Of a stretch of 64,000 nucleotides of DNA, positions 1 to 8,664 are shown piece by piece. Position 1 is the stretch's first letter, and every line of letters starts with the position of its first letter. Below the pieces are notes generated by a model. The model saw only the letters and a list, made by a program, of their open reading frames with translations, was not told the DNA's origin and searched no databases. Source of the stretch: Mycobacterium sp. ENV421 (GTDB lineage Bacteria > Actinomycetota > Actinomycetes > Mycobacteriales > Mycobacteriaceae). The DNA lies in assembly GCF_002887815.1 (NCBI RefSeq), contig NZ_PDHO01000004.1:248001-312000 (forward strand), written 5' to 3'. Both the position numbers and the translations under genes were made by a program.

Positions 1-1030
1 TCAGCACTGTCAGCCCGGTGCCCGGCCGCAGTCCGGGCAGCTCGTCGGCGGCGTGCATGGCACCGGGTACCAGGGTGGCCGAGCCGAATCCGGCGGCGGC
101 GAATCCCGCGATGGTGCCGGGGATGCTGGGAAACGCCAGCGCGCCCGCCATGCCGGCGGCGACGATCACACCGCCGGCCCGGGCGACCGTGCACGGCCCC
201 CATCGGTCGGTCAGCCGGTCGCCGACGAGGCGGCCGATGAACTGGAAGCCGACCAGTGCGACGTAGCCGAACGCGGCGAGCGCCGCGGGCGCCGACAGCG
301 ACTCTCGCAGATACAACGTCGCCCACGAGCTGCCCGCGTCCTCGACTGCGGCACCGGCGATCGCAATGGCCACCAGCGCGGCCAGCGCGAGGTAGACACT
401 GCGGCCCGCCCGGGCCGTGGCCCGCTCGCCCGCCGGGGTTTCGGTGTGGTCGTGGTCGGGACCGGGCAGCAGGTACCGGTAGGCGACCAGGCACACCGCA
501 CTGAACAACACAGCGGATCCCGAGAGCTGCGCGACGCGGGGAATGCCGAGATAGATTGCGCCCGCGCCGATCAGGCCACCCAGTACCGCACCCGACGACC
601 ACACCGCATGCAGCGAGTTGATGATGAAGCGGCCGTAGGCGCGTTGCACGCGCAGCCCGTGCACGTTTTGGGCGACGTCGGTCACCGAGTCGGCCGCACC
701 GGCGCAGAACAGCGCGACCGCCAGCGTCGGGCCGGTGGGTGCCAGGCCGGCGGTGATTGTGAAGACGGCGATCAGCACGCTGCCCGCGACCGCCACCACC
801 GAGGAGCGGTACCGACGGACCAGGGCCGCGGCGGTCACCCCGGTCAGGAGCGCACCCGCCGAGAACGCGGCCACCGCCAGGCCGAACGCCGAGTTGGACA
901 GGCCGAGATCAGCCTTGATCTCGGGGAGGCGCGGCAGCAGGTTGGCGAACAGCGCGCCGTTCGTCAGGAACAGCGCGGCGCTGGCGATGCGGGCTCGCCG
1001 ATTTCGCGCAGCGAGTCCGGGGCCGCCCAT
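1..1030 (-). CDS. MFS transporter (C-terminus beyond window)
   Basis: Integral membrane transporter of the major facilitator superfamily; substrate unknown. The frame reads from ATG at 1030 without a stop to the window edge (about 343 codons). The visible protein opens with a short basic stretch (GLAARNRRARIASAALF), then hydrophobic helices; LPRLPEIKADLGLSNSAFG followed by a basic VRRYRSS loop looks like the TM1-TM2 region of sugar or drug/H+ antiporters. It is divergent from malQ with only about 30 bp between the two ATGs, so the promoters must overlap. The last membrane helices and the stop are outside the window. A sugar exporter role next to malQ is possible but is only inference. Confidence 0.8.
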   Translation of the reverse strand, partial: MGGPGLAARNRRARIASAALFLTNGALFANLLPRLPEIKADLGLSNSAFGLAVAAFSAGALLTGVTAAALVRRYRSSVVAVAGSVLIAVFTITAGLAPTGPTLAVALFCAGAADSVTDVAQNVHGLRVQRAYGRFIINSLHAVWSSGAVLGGLIGAGAIYLGIPRVAQLSGSAVLFSAVCLVAYRYLLPGPDHDHTETPAGERATARAGRSVYLALAALVAIAIAGAAVEDAGSSWATLYLRESLSAPAALAAFGYVALVGFQFIGRLVGDRLTDRWGPCTVARAGGVIVAAGMAGALAFPSIPGTIAGFAAAGFGSATLVPGAMHAADELPGLRPGTGLTVL

Positions 1031-1060
1031 GTGAGGCGAGGTTACGGGCAACCAAGCAAG

Positions 1061-3202
1061 ATGGCACACATGACTGCTTCGTCGTTGGCTGAACTCGCCC
1101 ATCGGTTCGGTGTGGCCACCGAGTACCACGACTGGACCGGGCGGTCCGTGCCGGTCGAGGAGGACACCCTGGTGGCGGTGCTGGCCGCGCTCGGTGTCGA
1201 GGCCCGCACCGAAGAGGGCCGCGCCGCAGCGCTTTCGGCCGACGACACCCGGTATTGGTCCCGGGCGCTGCCACCGACGGTCGTCGGGCGCGCCGACAGC
1301 GAGACCTCGTTCTGGGCGCACGTCACCCACGGCGACCCGGCGCACGTCTGGGTTCGGCTGGAGGACGGCACGGTGCGCACCGGGGTGCGCCAGGCCGACA
1401 ACTTCACCCCGCCGCACGACCTGGACGGCAGGCTGGTCGGTGAGGCGACGTTCGTGCTTCCCGCCGATCTGCCGCTGGGCTACCACAGCGTCCATCTGAG
1501 CTCGGGGGGTCAGGAGTTCAGTACGCCGCTGATCATCACCCCGGCCTGGCTGGGGCTGCCGGCCCGGCTCGGCGCGCGGCGAACCTGGGGCCTGGCCACC
1601 CAGATCTACAGTGTGCGCTCCGAAAACTCCTGGGGGGTGGGCGATCTTGGTGACCTCACCGATCTCGCCGTGTGGGCCGGAGCGCGGCACGGGGCCGGTT
1701 ACATCCTGGTCAATCCGCTGCAGGCGGCCGCACCGACCCGGCCGATGGAGCCCTCCCCCTACCTGCCGACGTCGCGGCGGTTCACCAATCCGATCTACCT
1801 GCGCGTCGAGTCCGTTCCCGAATTCGCTCAGCTGCCCAAGCGCGGGCGGGTGTGGAAGCTGCGGGCCGCGGTTGCGGCCCGGTCACGCAAGATCGACACC
1901 ATCGACCGCGACTCGGCGTGGGCCGCGAAACGTACTGCGCTGAAAGCGATTTACCGGGTGCCCCGGTCGGCGGGCCGCGAGCTCGCCTTCGAGGCGTTCA
2001 AGCAACGGGAAGGCCGGGCCCTCGACGACTTCGCCACCTGGTCGGCGCTGGCCGAGAAGTACGGCGGCAACTGGCGGAAGTGGCCGAAAGGCCTGCGCCA
2101 TCCGGCCGGCCCCGACGTGGCCGAGTTCGTGGACCGGCACGCCTCGGCGGTGGACTTCCACCGCTGGCTGCAGTGGCAGCTCGACGATCAGCTCGCCGCC
2201 GCGCAGTCCCAGGCCGTCCGCACCGGGATGGCGCTGGGCATCATGCACGACCTCGCCGTCGGCGTGCATCCCGACGGCGCGGACGCCTGGGCCCTGCAGA
2301 ACGTGTTGGCCACCGGGGTCGCCGCCGGCGCTCCGCCTGACGAGTTCAACCAGCTCGGCCAGAATTGGTCACAACCACCTTGGCGGCCCGACCAGCTCGA
2401 AGAGCTTGGCTACCAACCTTTTCGGGATCTGATCGCGGCGATCCTGCGGCACGCCGGCGGGGTGCGCATCGATCACATCATCGGACTGTTCCGGCTGTGG
2501 TGGATCCCCTCCGGCGCCGCGCCCACGAAGGGCACCTATGTGCGCTACAACCACGACGCGATGATCGGCATCGTCGCGCTCGAAGCACACCGGGCCGGCG
2601 CCGTCGTCGTCGGTGAGGATCTGGGCACGGTGGAACCCTGGGTGCGTGACTATCTGCGGGCTCGCGGCGTGCTGGGCACCTCCATCCTGTGGTTCGAACT
2701 GGACCGCGACGGCGGCGGCGGACCGCTGCCCGCCGAGCGCTGGCGGGAGTTGTGCCTGTCCTCGGTGACCACCCACGACCTGCCGCCGACGGCGGGTTAC
2801 CTCGCCGGTGAGCACGTACGGTTGCGTGACGAGCTCGGCCTGCTCACCCGCCCGGCGGAGGAGGAATTGGCCGACGATCGCGCCGAGCAGGCGGCCTGGC
2901 TGGCCGAGCTTCGCCGGGTCGGTCTTCTCGGTGACGACGCCGACGAGGAGCAGGTGATCCTGGCGTTGTACCGGTATCTGGCCCGGACCCCGTCGCGGCT
3001 GCTGGCGCTGGCGCTGACCGACGCAGTGGGTGACCGGCGCACCCAGAATCAGCCAGGCACCACCGACGAGTACCCGAACTGGCGTGTCCCGCTGACCGGG
3101 CCCGACGGTAAGCCGCTGCTGCTCGAGGATGTGCTGACCGACCCGCGGGCGCAGGCGCTGGCGGCGGTGATGCAGTCCGCGACCGCGCCACATCCGGAAT
3201 AG
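1061..3202 (+). CDS. malQ: 4-alpha-glucanotransferase (amylomaltase, GH77)
   Basis: Cytoplasmic disproportionating enzyme that moves alpha-1,4-glucan segments between maltodextrins during glycogen and maltose metabolism. The GH77 signatures are visible: the nucleophile Asp in GVRIDHIIGLFRLWW, the acid/base Glu in VVGEDLGT, and the stabilising Asp in VTTHDLPPTAGY. At about 713 aa it has the usual long actinobacterial length, with an N-terminal extension (SLAELAHRFGVATEYHDW) typical of mycobacterial MalQ. Two in-frame ATGs are possible, 1061 (MAHMTASS) and 1070 (MTASS); neither has a strong ribosome binding site. The open frame upstream of 1061 is antisense to the MFS gene and is not part of the protein. 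The Nudix gene begins 2 bp after the stop. Confidence 0.93.
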   Translation: MAHMTASSLAELAHRFGVATEYHDWTGRSVPVEEDTLVAVLAALGVEARTEEGRAAALSADDTRYWSRALPPTVVGRADSETSFWAHVTHGDPAHVWVRLEDGTVRTGVRQADNFTPPHDLDGRLVGEATFVLPADLPLGYHSVHLSSGGQEFSTPLIITPAWLGLPARLGARRTWGLATQIYSVRSENSWGVGDLGDLTDLAVWAGARHGAGYILVNPLQAAAPTRPMEPSPYLPTSRRFTNPIYLRVESVPEFAQLPKRGRVWKLRAAVAARSRKIDTIDRDSAWAAKRTALKAIYRVPRSAGRELAFEAFKQREGRALDDFATWSALAEKYGGNWRKWPKGLRHPAGPDVAEFVDRHASAVDFHRWLQWQLDDQLAAAQSQAVRTGMALGIMHDLAVGVHPDGADAWALQNVLATGVAAGAPPDEFNQLGQNWSQPPWRPDQLEELGYQPFRDLIAAILRHAGGVRIDHIIGLFRLWWIPSGAAPTKGTYVRYNHDAMIGIVALEAHRAGAVVVGEDLGTVEPWVRDYLRARGVLGTSILWFELDRDGGGGPLPAERWRELCLSSVTTHDLPPTAGYLAGEHVRLRDELGLLTRPAEEELADDRAEQAAWLAELRRVGLLGDDADEEQVILALYRYLARTPSRLLALALTDAVGDRRTQNQPGTTDEYPNWRVPLTGPDGKPLLLEDVLTDPRAQALAAVMQSATAPHPE

Positions 3203-3204
3203 CG

Positions 3205-3702
3205 ATGCCGAGATACAGCGCCGGTGTGCTGCTGCACCGACATGTCGACGGCGTCGCGGAGGTGCTCATCGGGCATCCCGGTGGGCCGTTCTGGGCACGC
3301 AAGGACGACGGAGCGTGGTCGATTCCCAAGGGCGAGTACGACCCCGATACCGACGACGCATGGGACGCCGCACGGCGTGAGTTCGCCGAGGAGTTGGGAT
3401 CCGAAGTGCCGCAGGGCGTCCGGATCGAGTTCGATGCGGTCAAGCAGCCGAGCGGCAAGGTGCTGACGGTGTTCGCCGTCGAGGCCGACCTGGATGTGAC
3501 CGGGGCACAGAGCAATACCTTCACCCTGGAGTGGCCGAAGGGTTCGGGGCGAATTCAGGAGTTTCCCGAACTGGACCGGGTGGGGTGGTTCCCGGTGGCG
3601 CGGGCACGCCGCAAGTTGCTCAAGGGCCATGTGGTGTTCCTGGACCGGCTGATGGCTCATCTGCCGGGACTGGGCGAAGGCGACCCGGAGCCTGCGGGTT
3701 AG
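3205..3702 (+). CDS. Nudix hydrolase
   Basis: Small (165 aa) cytoplasmic pyrophosphohydrolase. The Nudix box is intact from about residue 43: GEYDPDTDDAWDAARREF followed by AEELGSEV, giving the G-x5-E-x7-REFxEELG metal-binding helix. The N-terminus (MPRYSAGVLLHRHVDG) and the WSIPKGEY approach to the box resemble the actinobacterial NUDIX proteins related to diadenosine polyphosphate or dinucleotide hydrolases. The real substrate cannot be read from sequence. It starts 2 bp after malQ and ends 9 bp before the LLM oxidoreductase, so it probably shares a transcript with both. Confidence 0.85.
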   Translation: MPRYSAGVLLHRHVDGVAEVLIGHPGGPFWARKDDGAWSIPKGEYDPDTDDAWDAARREFAEELGSEVPQGVRIEFDAVKQPSGKVLTVFAVEADLDVTGAQSNTFTLEWPKGSGRIQEFPELDRVGWFPVARARRKLLKGHVVFLDRLMAHLPGLGEGDPEPAG

Positions 3703-3711
3703 CCTCACGAC

Positions 3712-4593
3712 GTGAAGTTCGCCGTCGTCGCTCCCATTGCCGCGGGGGTCACCGCGGACCCCGTGTGGATGGCGGAGTTCGCCCGCCATCTCGAGGCGTG
3801 TGGCTTCGAGTCGATCATCATGGCCGAGCACACGGTGCTGATGACGCAGTACACCAGCGTGTATCCGTACGACCCGTCGGGCCGGGTCGAGGTGGCCCCG
3901 GAGTGCCCGGTGCCCGACCCGCTGGAGATGCTGGCGTTCCTGGCCGGCCAGACCACCACGTTGGGGTTGGCCACCGGAGTGCTGGTGGCGCCCAACCACC
4001 ATCCGGTGATGCTGGCCAAGCGGGCCGCCACCGTCGACGTGCTGTCCGGCGGACGGCTGCGACTATGCGTCGGGGTCGGTTGGTTACGGGAGGAGATCGA
4101 AGCCTGCGGAGCGGGTTTCACCAGCCGGGGCCGTCGCGCGGACGAGCAGATCGAGGTGCTGCGGGCGTTGTGGGCCGACAATCCCGGCGGTGTGAGCCAT
4201 CACGGCGAGTTCTACGACTTCGACCATGCGATGTCCTACCCGAAACCGGTTGAAGCCGAGGGTATTCCGATTCATATCGGTGGGCACAGCCGGATGGCGG
4301 CACGGCGGGCCGGGCGTCTCGGTGACGGTTTCCAGCCACTCGGGGTCGGCGGCGCCGAGCTTGCGACGCTCATCGAGGTGATGCGACTGGCCGCCGAGGA
4401 CGCCGGACGTGACCCCGCCTCCCTCGAGCTGTCGCTGGGCCATCTGGTGACCAAGGTCGACGCCGACCGGGCCGGGCGGTTGGCCGAGGTCGGAGCCGGG
4501 CGGCTGGTGCTCGGGATGCCTGCTGTCAGCGAGATAGACGAGGCCAAGGACCTCCTGTCGGCCTGCGCGCAGCGCCTGGGATTGCGGCCGTGA
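3712..4593 (+). CDS. LLM class flavin/F420-dependent oxidoreductase
   Basis: A 293-aa luciferase-like TIM-barrel oxidoreductase. The N-terminus (MKFAVVAPIAAGVTADPVWMAEFARHLE), the TTTLGLATGVLVAPNHHPVMLAKRAATVD block and the GRLRLCVGVGWLREE segment are typical of the mycobacterial F420-dependent LLM subgroup; the C-terminal IHIGGHSRMAARRAGRLGDGF stretch is also characteristic. F420 use is inferred from the family, not proven. Start is GTG at 3712. The stop overlaps the next GTG start (GTGA at 4590-4593), so it is translationally coupled to the SnoaL-like protein. Confidence 0.87.
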   Translation: MKFAVVAPIAAGVTADPVWMAEFARHLEACGFESIIMAEHTVLMTQYTSVYPYDPSGRVEVAPECPVPDPLEMLAFLAGQTTTLGLATGVLVAPNHHPVMLAKRAATVDVLSGGRLRLCVGVGWLREEIEACGAGFTSRGRRADEQIEVLRALWADNPGGVSHHGEFYDFDHAMSYPKPVEAEGIPIHIGGHSRMAARRAGRLGDGFQPLGVGGAELATLIEVMRLAAEDAGRDPASLELSLGHLVTKVDADRAGRLAEVGAGRLVLGMPAVSEIDEAKDLLSACAQRLGLRP

Positions 4594-5045
4594 GTCTTTC
4601 GGTCGCCGACCGTTCCGACCTGTCGTACGTGGTGCATCGCTACGCGGCTGCGGTCGACGACCGGGATGTCGAGACCGTGATCGGATTATTCGCGGCTGAC
4701 GGCGAATTGGTGCTGCCGGATCCACCGGAGGTGCTGACCCCGGCGCGGTCGCACCGTGGCCGGGACGCCCTTCGCGACGCACTCGCAGCGGCGACCAGCG
4801 TCGGGCGAACGCATCACAGCATCGACTCCGAGGTGTATGCCGCAGGACCGAATCCCGCTGTCGCACAAGGTCGCGTCGCGGCGACGGCACACCACTTCAG
4901 CCGCCGCGCGGAAGGTTTCACCGATCTGGTGTGGTACCTGCACTACGACGACGAGTACCACCGCGCCGAGCCAGGTTGGGTGCTGACCCGCCGTGCCCTG
5001 ACCATCGACGCGATCGAGACACGGCCCGTCCGGCGAGTGCGCTGA
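4590..5045 (+). CDS. SnoaL-like / NTF2-fold protein
   Basis: A 151-aa protein of the SnoaL_4-like (NTF2 fold) type. It begins with an alpha-helical LSVADRSDLSYVVHRYAAAVDDRDVETVIGLFAADGEL, the usual cone-fold opening, followed by TSVGRTHHSIDSEV and a YLHYDDEYHRAEPGWVLTRR strand pair. Members include polyketide cyclases, dehydratases and ring-hydroxylase small subunits, so the reaction cannot be assigned. GTG start at 4590 overlaps the stop of the LLM oxidoreductase by 4 nt, suggesting the two act together on one substrate. Confidence 0.75.
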   Translation: MSLSVADRSDLSYVVHRYAAAVDDRDVETVIGLFAADGELVLPDPPEVLTPARSHRGRDALRDALAAATSVGRTHHSIDSEVYAAGPNPAVAQGRVAATAHHFSRRAEGFTDLVWYLHYDDEYHRAEPGWVLTRRALTIDAIETRPVRRVR

Positions 5046-5216
5046 GGGTTCAGCGTGGCGGGAGTGTCCGATCGCCTACGGTTACCTCGCTGGGAACAGC
5101 GGGTGACAGTCCTGTGGGCGGCGTGCCTATTTCCGGTCACTCGACGCGGATCGCGTAGCCTAGCAACATGGCTGACGTTTGTCTCGGCAACCACTTAAAG
5201 CGGATCAAAGGGTCCC

Positions 5217-5963
5217 ATGCCCGCACTGAGTAGGCGCCAATTTTTCTCAACAGGGCTAGCCACGGCTACTCTGTGCGTTCCGGGCGCTGCACTGTTTCCG
5301 TCCGGCAAAGCTTCTGCAGAGGCCGATTCCTCCGCAGGAAAGCCTGTCTTGATCAAAGGCATCGATACCGCCAAACGAGTCGACGCCGCCTGGTTTGCGG
5401 CCGCGTACAACGACGGCTTTCGCCTGTACGTCGCCAGCACCACGACGGTCGATCATTGGCCTCCCGGGCAGCGGACACCGTGGGAAGCCGCACCTGAGCA
5501 AATGAAGATGGCGCTGGACGCGGGGTTCATGATCGCGGCATATTCCCGCGATCCCGCGCTCTGGCAGGTCGGCATTGACGCGGCCGCGCCCTACGTCGAC
5601 CAACTTCAGTTCTTCGCGTTCGACATCGAAGACAGCGGCTCGCAACTTACCAGGGCCATGGTCGACGGCGTTGCCTCTACCGGTGTCCGTCCCGTCGTGT
5701 ACACCTTCCGCAAGCGCTGGCGTCAAATCATGGGTGGCGACGTCACCGAGTTCGCGGACTTGCCGTTGTGGGAGGCCGGTCCGATCGCCGGCTGGACGCC
5801 GGATCGACCCGCCGACCTCGCGAAGCCCACGCCCATCCCGTTCGGTGGGTGGAACACTCCAGACAATCCGAGAATTGGTGTCCAGCAGGGGCAGAATGTC
5901 ATCCTGCACGGGGTCAAACTCGATACCAACACTTTCAACGCGTCATTCTTCTCGCCGCGCTGA
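5217..5963 (+). CDS. Tat-exported glycoside hydrolase-like TIM-barrel protein (GH25/DUF1906 type)
   Basis: Exported 248-aa protein. The N-terminus has a twin-arginine signal: SRRQFF at residues 5-10, a hydrophobic core, and an ASA cleavage site at 32-34. The mature part opens with LIKGIDTAKRVDAAWF (Asp50) and later has FFAFDIEDSG (Asp136, Glu138) and RPVVYTFRKRW. This order, an early GID Asp, a DxE at the end of a beta strand and a VVYT strand, is that of GH25 lysozymes and related DUF1906 (Rv2525c-like) domains. A cell-wall glycan is the likely substrate, but this is inferred. CAAAGGG precedes the ATG. It stands alone, convergent with the ureide operon. Confidence 0.72.
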   Translation: MPALSRRQFFSTGLATATLCVPGAALFPSGKASAEADSSAGKPVLIKGIDTAKRVDAAWFAAAYNDGFRLYVASTTTVDHWPPGQRTPWEAAPEQMKMALDAGFMIAAYSRDPALWQVGIDAAAPYVDQLQFFAFDIEDSGSQLTRAMVDGVASTGVRPVVYTFRKRWRQIMGGDVTEFADLPLWEAGPIAGWTPDRPADLAKPTPIPFGGWNTPDNPRIGVQQGQNVILHGVKLDTNTFNASFFSPR

Positions 5964-6038
5964 GGGCAGCCCGTCGAGCGTGGGCGTTGTCGGTGGAGCG
6001 CCGCGGTTCGTCGACGATAGGCCGCACGCTCGGCGCAC

Positions 6039-7076
6039 TCAGGTGCGGGACTGCAGTGCCTGCTGGCCGAAGGTACCGGTCGCCAGCGAACCGTCCGGCA
6101 GCACCAAATCGCCGCTGTCGAGCCGGGAGCGCAGGTAGGCGAACGTCTGCGCGGTTTGGGCGAACAGGTGCTCGCCGGCCACCAACGCCGGTCGCGACTG
6201 GTCGTCGGCGGTGACGAACTGCGGCAGCGGTTGCACCACGGTGTGGTAGTCGACGTTGAAGAACAGCGGGAACGAGTACCGCTCCTGCTTGACCTTGCGC
6301 ACCCGATGCGACGTGGCCACGAAGGCGCCGTTGGTCCACAGTTCGAGCATGTCGCCGACGTTCACCACGAACGTCCCGGGAATCGGTGGCACATCGATCC
6401 ATTCCCCGGCGCCGTTGAGGACTTCGAGCCCGGGGGCCGTTGGCTTGAGCAGCGTGAAGCACTCGTAGTCGGTGTGCGCCCCGATGCCCTGGGCGTCCTC
6501 GGCATCCGGATTGTGCGGATAGTAGATCAGCCGCAACTGGCTCGGCGTCTTGGTGGCGTGCCGGGTGAAGGTGTCCGGATCCTCCCCGAGCGCAATGGCG
6601 AAGGCGGCCAACAGATCCTGTCCGACGCTCAGCACCGCCTGGTAGTACTCGGTGACCGTTTCGGCGAAGCCGGGAAGATCGGGCCACACGTTGGGTCCGA
6701 GCATCGGGTTTCCCGCCAGGTGGTCGGGGTCGTCGGCGGGCAGATCCAGTGCGGTGTCGAATGCTTCTTTGACATCCGGCTTGTCGCCGTAGAACCCTTC
6801 CTCACCCACCGGCACATAACCGCGATGACAGTTCGACAGCCCGATGTACGACTTCATCTTCTCCGTCACCGGCAGAGCGAAGAACTGCTTGGTGGCCTCC
6901 AGTAGCCGGTCGAAAAGCTCGTCGCTGACCGGGGTCCCGGAGATGTAGAAGAATCCGACGTCGCGTGCCGCTGCGCCGAGTTCGGCCGCGACGCGCTCAC
7001 GGTCGGCAGCGTCGGCGGACCGCAACCCGCTGATGTCGATGATGGGTACCGATTGAAATGATGTCGCCCCACTCAC
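6039..7076 (-). CDS. Isopenicillin N synthase-like Fe(II)/2-oxoglutarate oxygenase
   Basis: A 345-aa non-heme iron oxygenase. The N-terminal DIOX_N part (VPIIDISGLRS ... GFFYISGTPVSDELFD) is followed by the 2OG-Fe(II) domain. The iron ligands are H201 and D203 (GAHTDYECFTLL) and H257 (TSHRVRKV); the co-substrate Arg-x-Ser is R266-Y-S268. All catalytic residues are present. The substrate is unknown. It is the last gene of the ureide operon, and its GTG start overlaps the stop of the upstream gene (GTGA, 7073-7076), so it is translationally coupled to ureide catabolism. A role in oxidising a purine-derived or N-alkyl ureide compound is inference only. Confidence 0.85.
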   Translation of the reverse strand: MSGATSFQSVPIIDISGLRSADAADRERVAAELGAAARDVGFFYISGTPVSDELFDRLLEATKQFFALPVTEKMKSYIGLSNCHRGYVPVGEEGFYGDKPDVKEAFDTALDLPADDPDHLAGNPMLGPNVWPDLPGFAETVTEYYQAVLSVGQDLLAAFAIALGEDPDTFTRHATKTPSQLRLIYYPHNPDAEDAQGIGAHTDYECFTLLKPTAPGLEVLNGAGEWIDVPPIPGTFVVNVGDMLELWTNGAFVATSHRVRKVKQERYSFPLFFNVDYHTVVQPLPQFVTADDQSRPALVAGEHLFAQTAQTFAYLRSRLDSGDLVLPDGSLATGTFGQQALQSRT

Positions 7077-7672
7077 AGTGTCACGCTTCCTTCGCTTTCT
7101 TTGATGTCCCAGGTGATGTCGTCGTCGACTCGTAGCTGTCCTGTCTCGATCCGAGGACGCAGCTGCGCCCCGACTCGGTGTGAATCGCTGGATTCCTCGA
7201 TCTGCCAATCGGTTCCGCTGACGGTCCCGAGCGAGACCTCCTGCGGGCCGGCCCAGCCGAACCGGTCCCCCACCCGCACCAGCACCCCGGTCGTTCCCGG
7301 CGCCGAGAGCACGAGTCCCCAGCAGGGTTGTGTCGTGCCGGCTTCGCGCTGCCAGTGCTCGGTGTAGTCGGCGTGTATGCCGATCTCCACGAGGGTGCCA
7401 CCGGCCCAGCTCATCCGCCCCGCATCGGGCAGGCCGGGTGGCTGCAGGTCGACCAGGCGGGCCCATTCGAAGACGTCGTCGCGCTGGCTGAGCAGGCCCG
7501 CGAAACCCTCACCCGGTCCACGCAGATCGACGAACATGGAGATACCTTGCAGCCATTGCACATTCGTTCCGGTGTCGCGGGAACCGTCGGCCTCCACCAG
7601 CAGCGTCCGTCGCCAGAGCCCGGTGCAGTCGGCAATCACCGGGGTCGCGAGGGTCACAGGGACGCGTCCCAT
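7073..7672 (-). CDS. Conserved protein of unknown function in ureide operon (HRI1-like?)
   Basis: About 199 aa, no signal peptide or membrane segment, rich in short beta-prone stretches (LWRRTLLVEADGSRDTGTNVQWLQ; ISMFVDLRGPGEGFAGLLSQ; WGLVLSAPGTTGVLVRVGDRFGW; VSGTDWQIEE). The pattern suggests a lipocalin-like or other antiparallel barrel and is faintly reminiscent of the yeast HRI1 family (GFLSQ and the NWEVIE ending), but I cannot assign it firmly. Two starts are possible: ATG at 7672, preceded by GGAG, or GTG at 7657, which would make a GTGA overlap with the allantoicase stop like the other junctions. Its position between allantoicase and the oxygenase suggests a purine-related role. Confidence 0.6.
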   Translation of the reverse strand: MGRVPVTLATPVIADCTGLWRRTLLVEADGSRDTGTNVQWLQGISMFVDLRGPGEGFAGLLSQRDDVFEWARLVDLQPPGLPDAGRMSWAGGTLVEIGIHADYTEHWQREAGTTQPCWGLVLSAPGTTGVLVRVGDRFGWAGPQEVSLGTVSGTDWQIEESSDSHRVGAQLRPRIETGQLRVDDDITWDIKESEGSVTL

Positions 7673-8664
7673 CTCGATCGCAACTCCGCGAATCCGGATT
7701 CGGTGGGCCGGCCCAGCGCCCGGACCCGGGCGATGCCGCCGTCGGGATAGGCCTGCACTCGAATGGCGGTGATCGCCGGCGCATCGACCACGAAGACCTG
7801 TCGCGCGTCGGCGACCAGGTGCGTGCGGGGCAGCACCACCTCGTCGAACGGCAGGGCCCACCATGGTCGTCGCGCATCGGGCCGGTCCCGGGTACCGAGC
7901 ACGGACACCTCGCGGGAGGCGTTGAACACGAAGTAGGACGTGTCGATTTCGATGCGGGTCAGATCGCTGGGTGTCAGAAACGAGATCGTCACCGCGTCGT
8001 GGGTGTCGGGCCCGATGTCACGCCTGCGCCGGGCTTCCCAGCCCGACCCCATGTTCTGCGGGCGGTCCGCGGCGATCAGCGCCCGCGCATCGGAGAAGAA
8101 CGTGTCGCTGCAGTGCTCGACGCACCCTCCGTTCTCGGCACCGGACACTTCGACGGTCACCCCGGACCACAGCGCCGGATCGGGTACGGGGTCGCCGTAG
8201 GCCCGCAGCCTGGCCACCCCGCCGTCGGAGGCGATCACCAACTTGAGGTGGGTGTAGCGGCGCGGGTCGTCGACGGCGATGGGGTTGTGCGCGTCGGCTT
8301 TCAGAGCCGTCAGCGGCGACAGCAACCGCCAGTCCACCCGTGCATCGCATGGGTCGGTGCCGGCCGCCGGCGTGGCTGCATACAGCGTGCAGCCGGTCGG
8401 ATGGTTGCCGGTGAAGAATCGGGTGTCGACGTCGATGGTGTGCAGCCGGCCAGGCACTCCGAGCCGGATGATAGCCCAGTCCGGCGCGGGCGCATGCCTG
8501 CGGGTCTCCCAGCCGTCGACCACTTCGCCGCGCAAGTCGAATGTGCCTGGGACGAAGTCGGGTTCGGCCGCGTCGATCAGCCGCTCTTTGACGCCGAACG
8601 ACTCGTCGCTGGCCGCCACGACGCTGCCGCCGACCGTGCGGCACGCCAAGTCCAGTCCGGTCAT
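7654..8664 (-). CDS. alc: Allantoicase (allantoate amidinohydrolase)
   Basis: Hydrolyses allantoate to ureidoglycolate and urea in purine catabolism. The protein (336 aa) shows the family's two tandem jelly-roll repeats: WAIIRLGVPGRLHTIDVDTRFFTGNHP in the first half and AVTISFLTPSDLTRIEIDTSYFVFNAS in the second, plus the repeated GGVARLRAYG and GGIARVRALG strand ends. EGxE-like MGSGWEARRRRD is also typical. The ATG at 8664 overlaps the stop of the racemase gene (ATGA). It therefore sits directly behind allantoinase and racemase, in reaction order. Ureidoglycolate lyase was not recognised in the window. Confidence 0.93.
   Translation of the reverse strand: MTGLDLACRTVGGSVVAASDESFGVKERLIDAAEPDFVPGTFDLRGEVVDGWETRRHAPAPDWAIIRLGVPGRLHTIDVDTRFFTGNHPTGCTLYAATPAAGTDPCDARVDWRLLSPLTALKADAHNPIAVDDPRRYTHLKLVIASDGGVARLRAYGDPVPDPALWSGVTVEVSGAENGGCVEHCSDTFFSDARALIAADRPQNMGSGWEARRRRDIGPDTHDAVTISFLTPSDLTRIEIDTSYFVFNASREVSVLGTRDRPDARRPWWALPFDEVVLPRTHLVADARQVFVVDAPAITAIRVQAYPDGGIARVRALGRPTESGFAELRSRWDASL

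Noticed and set aside
53..1060. Upstream in-frame extension of malQ
   Set aside because: The extra 336 residues are antisense to the MFS gene, highly basic and without homology; malQ starts at 1061 or 1070.
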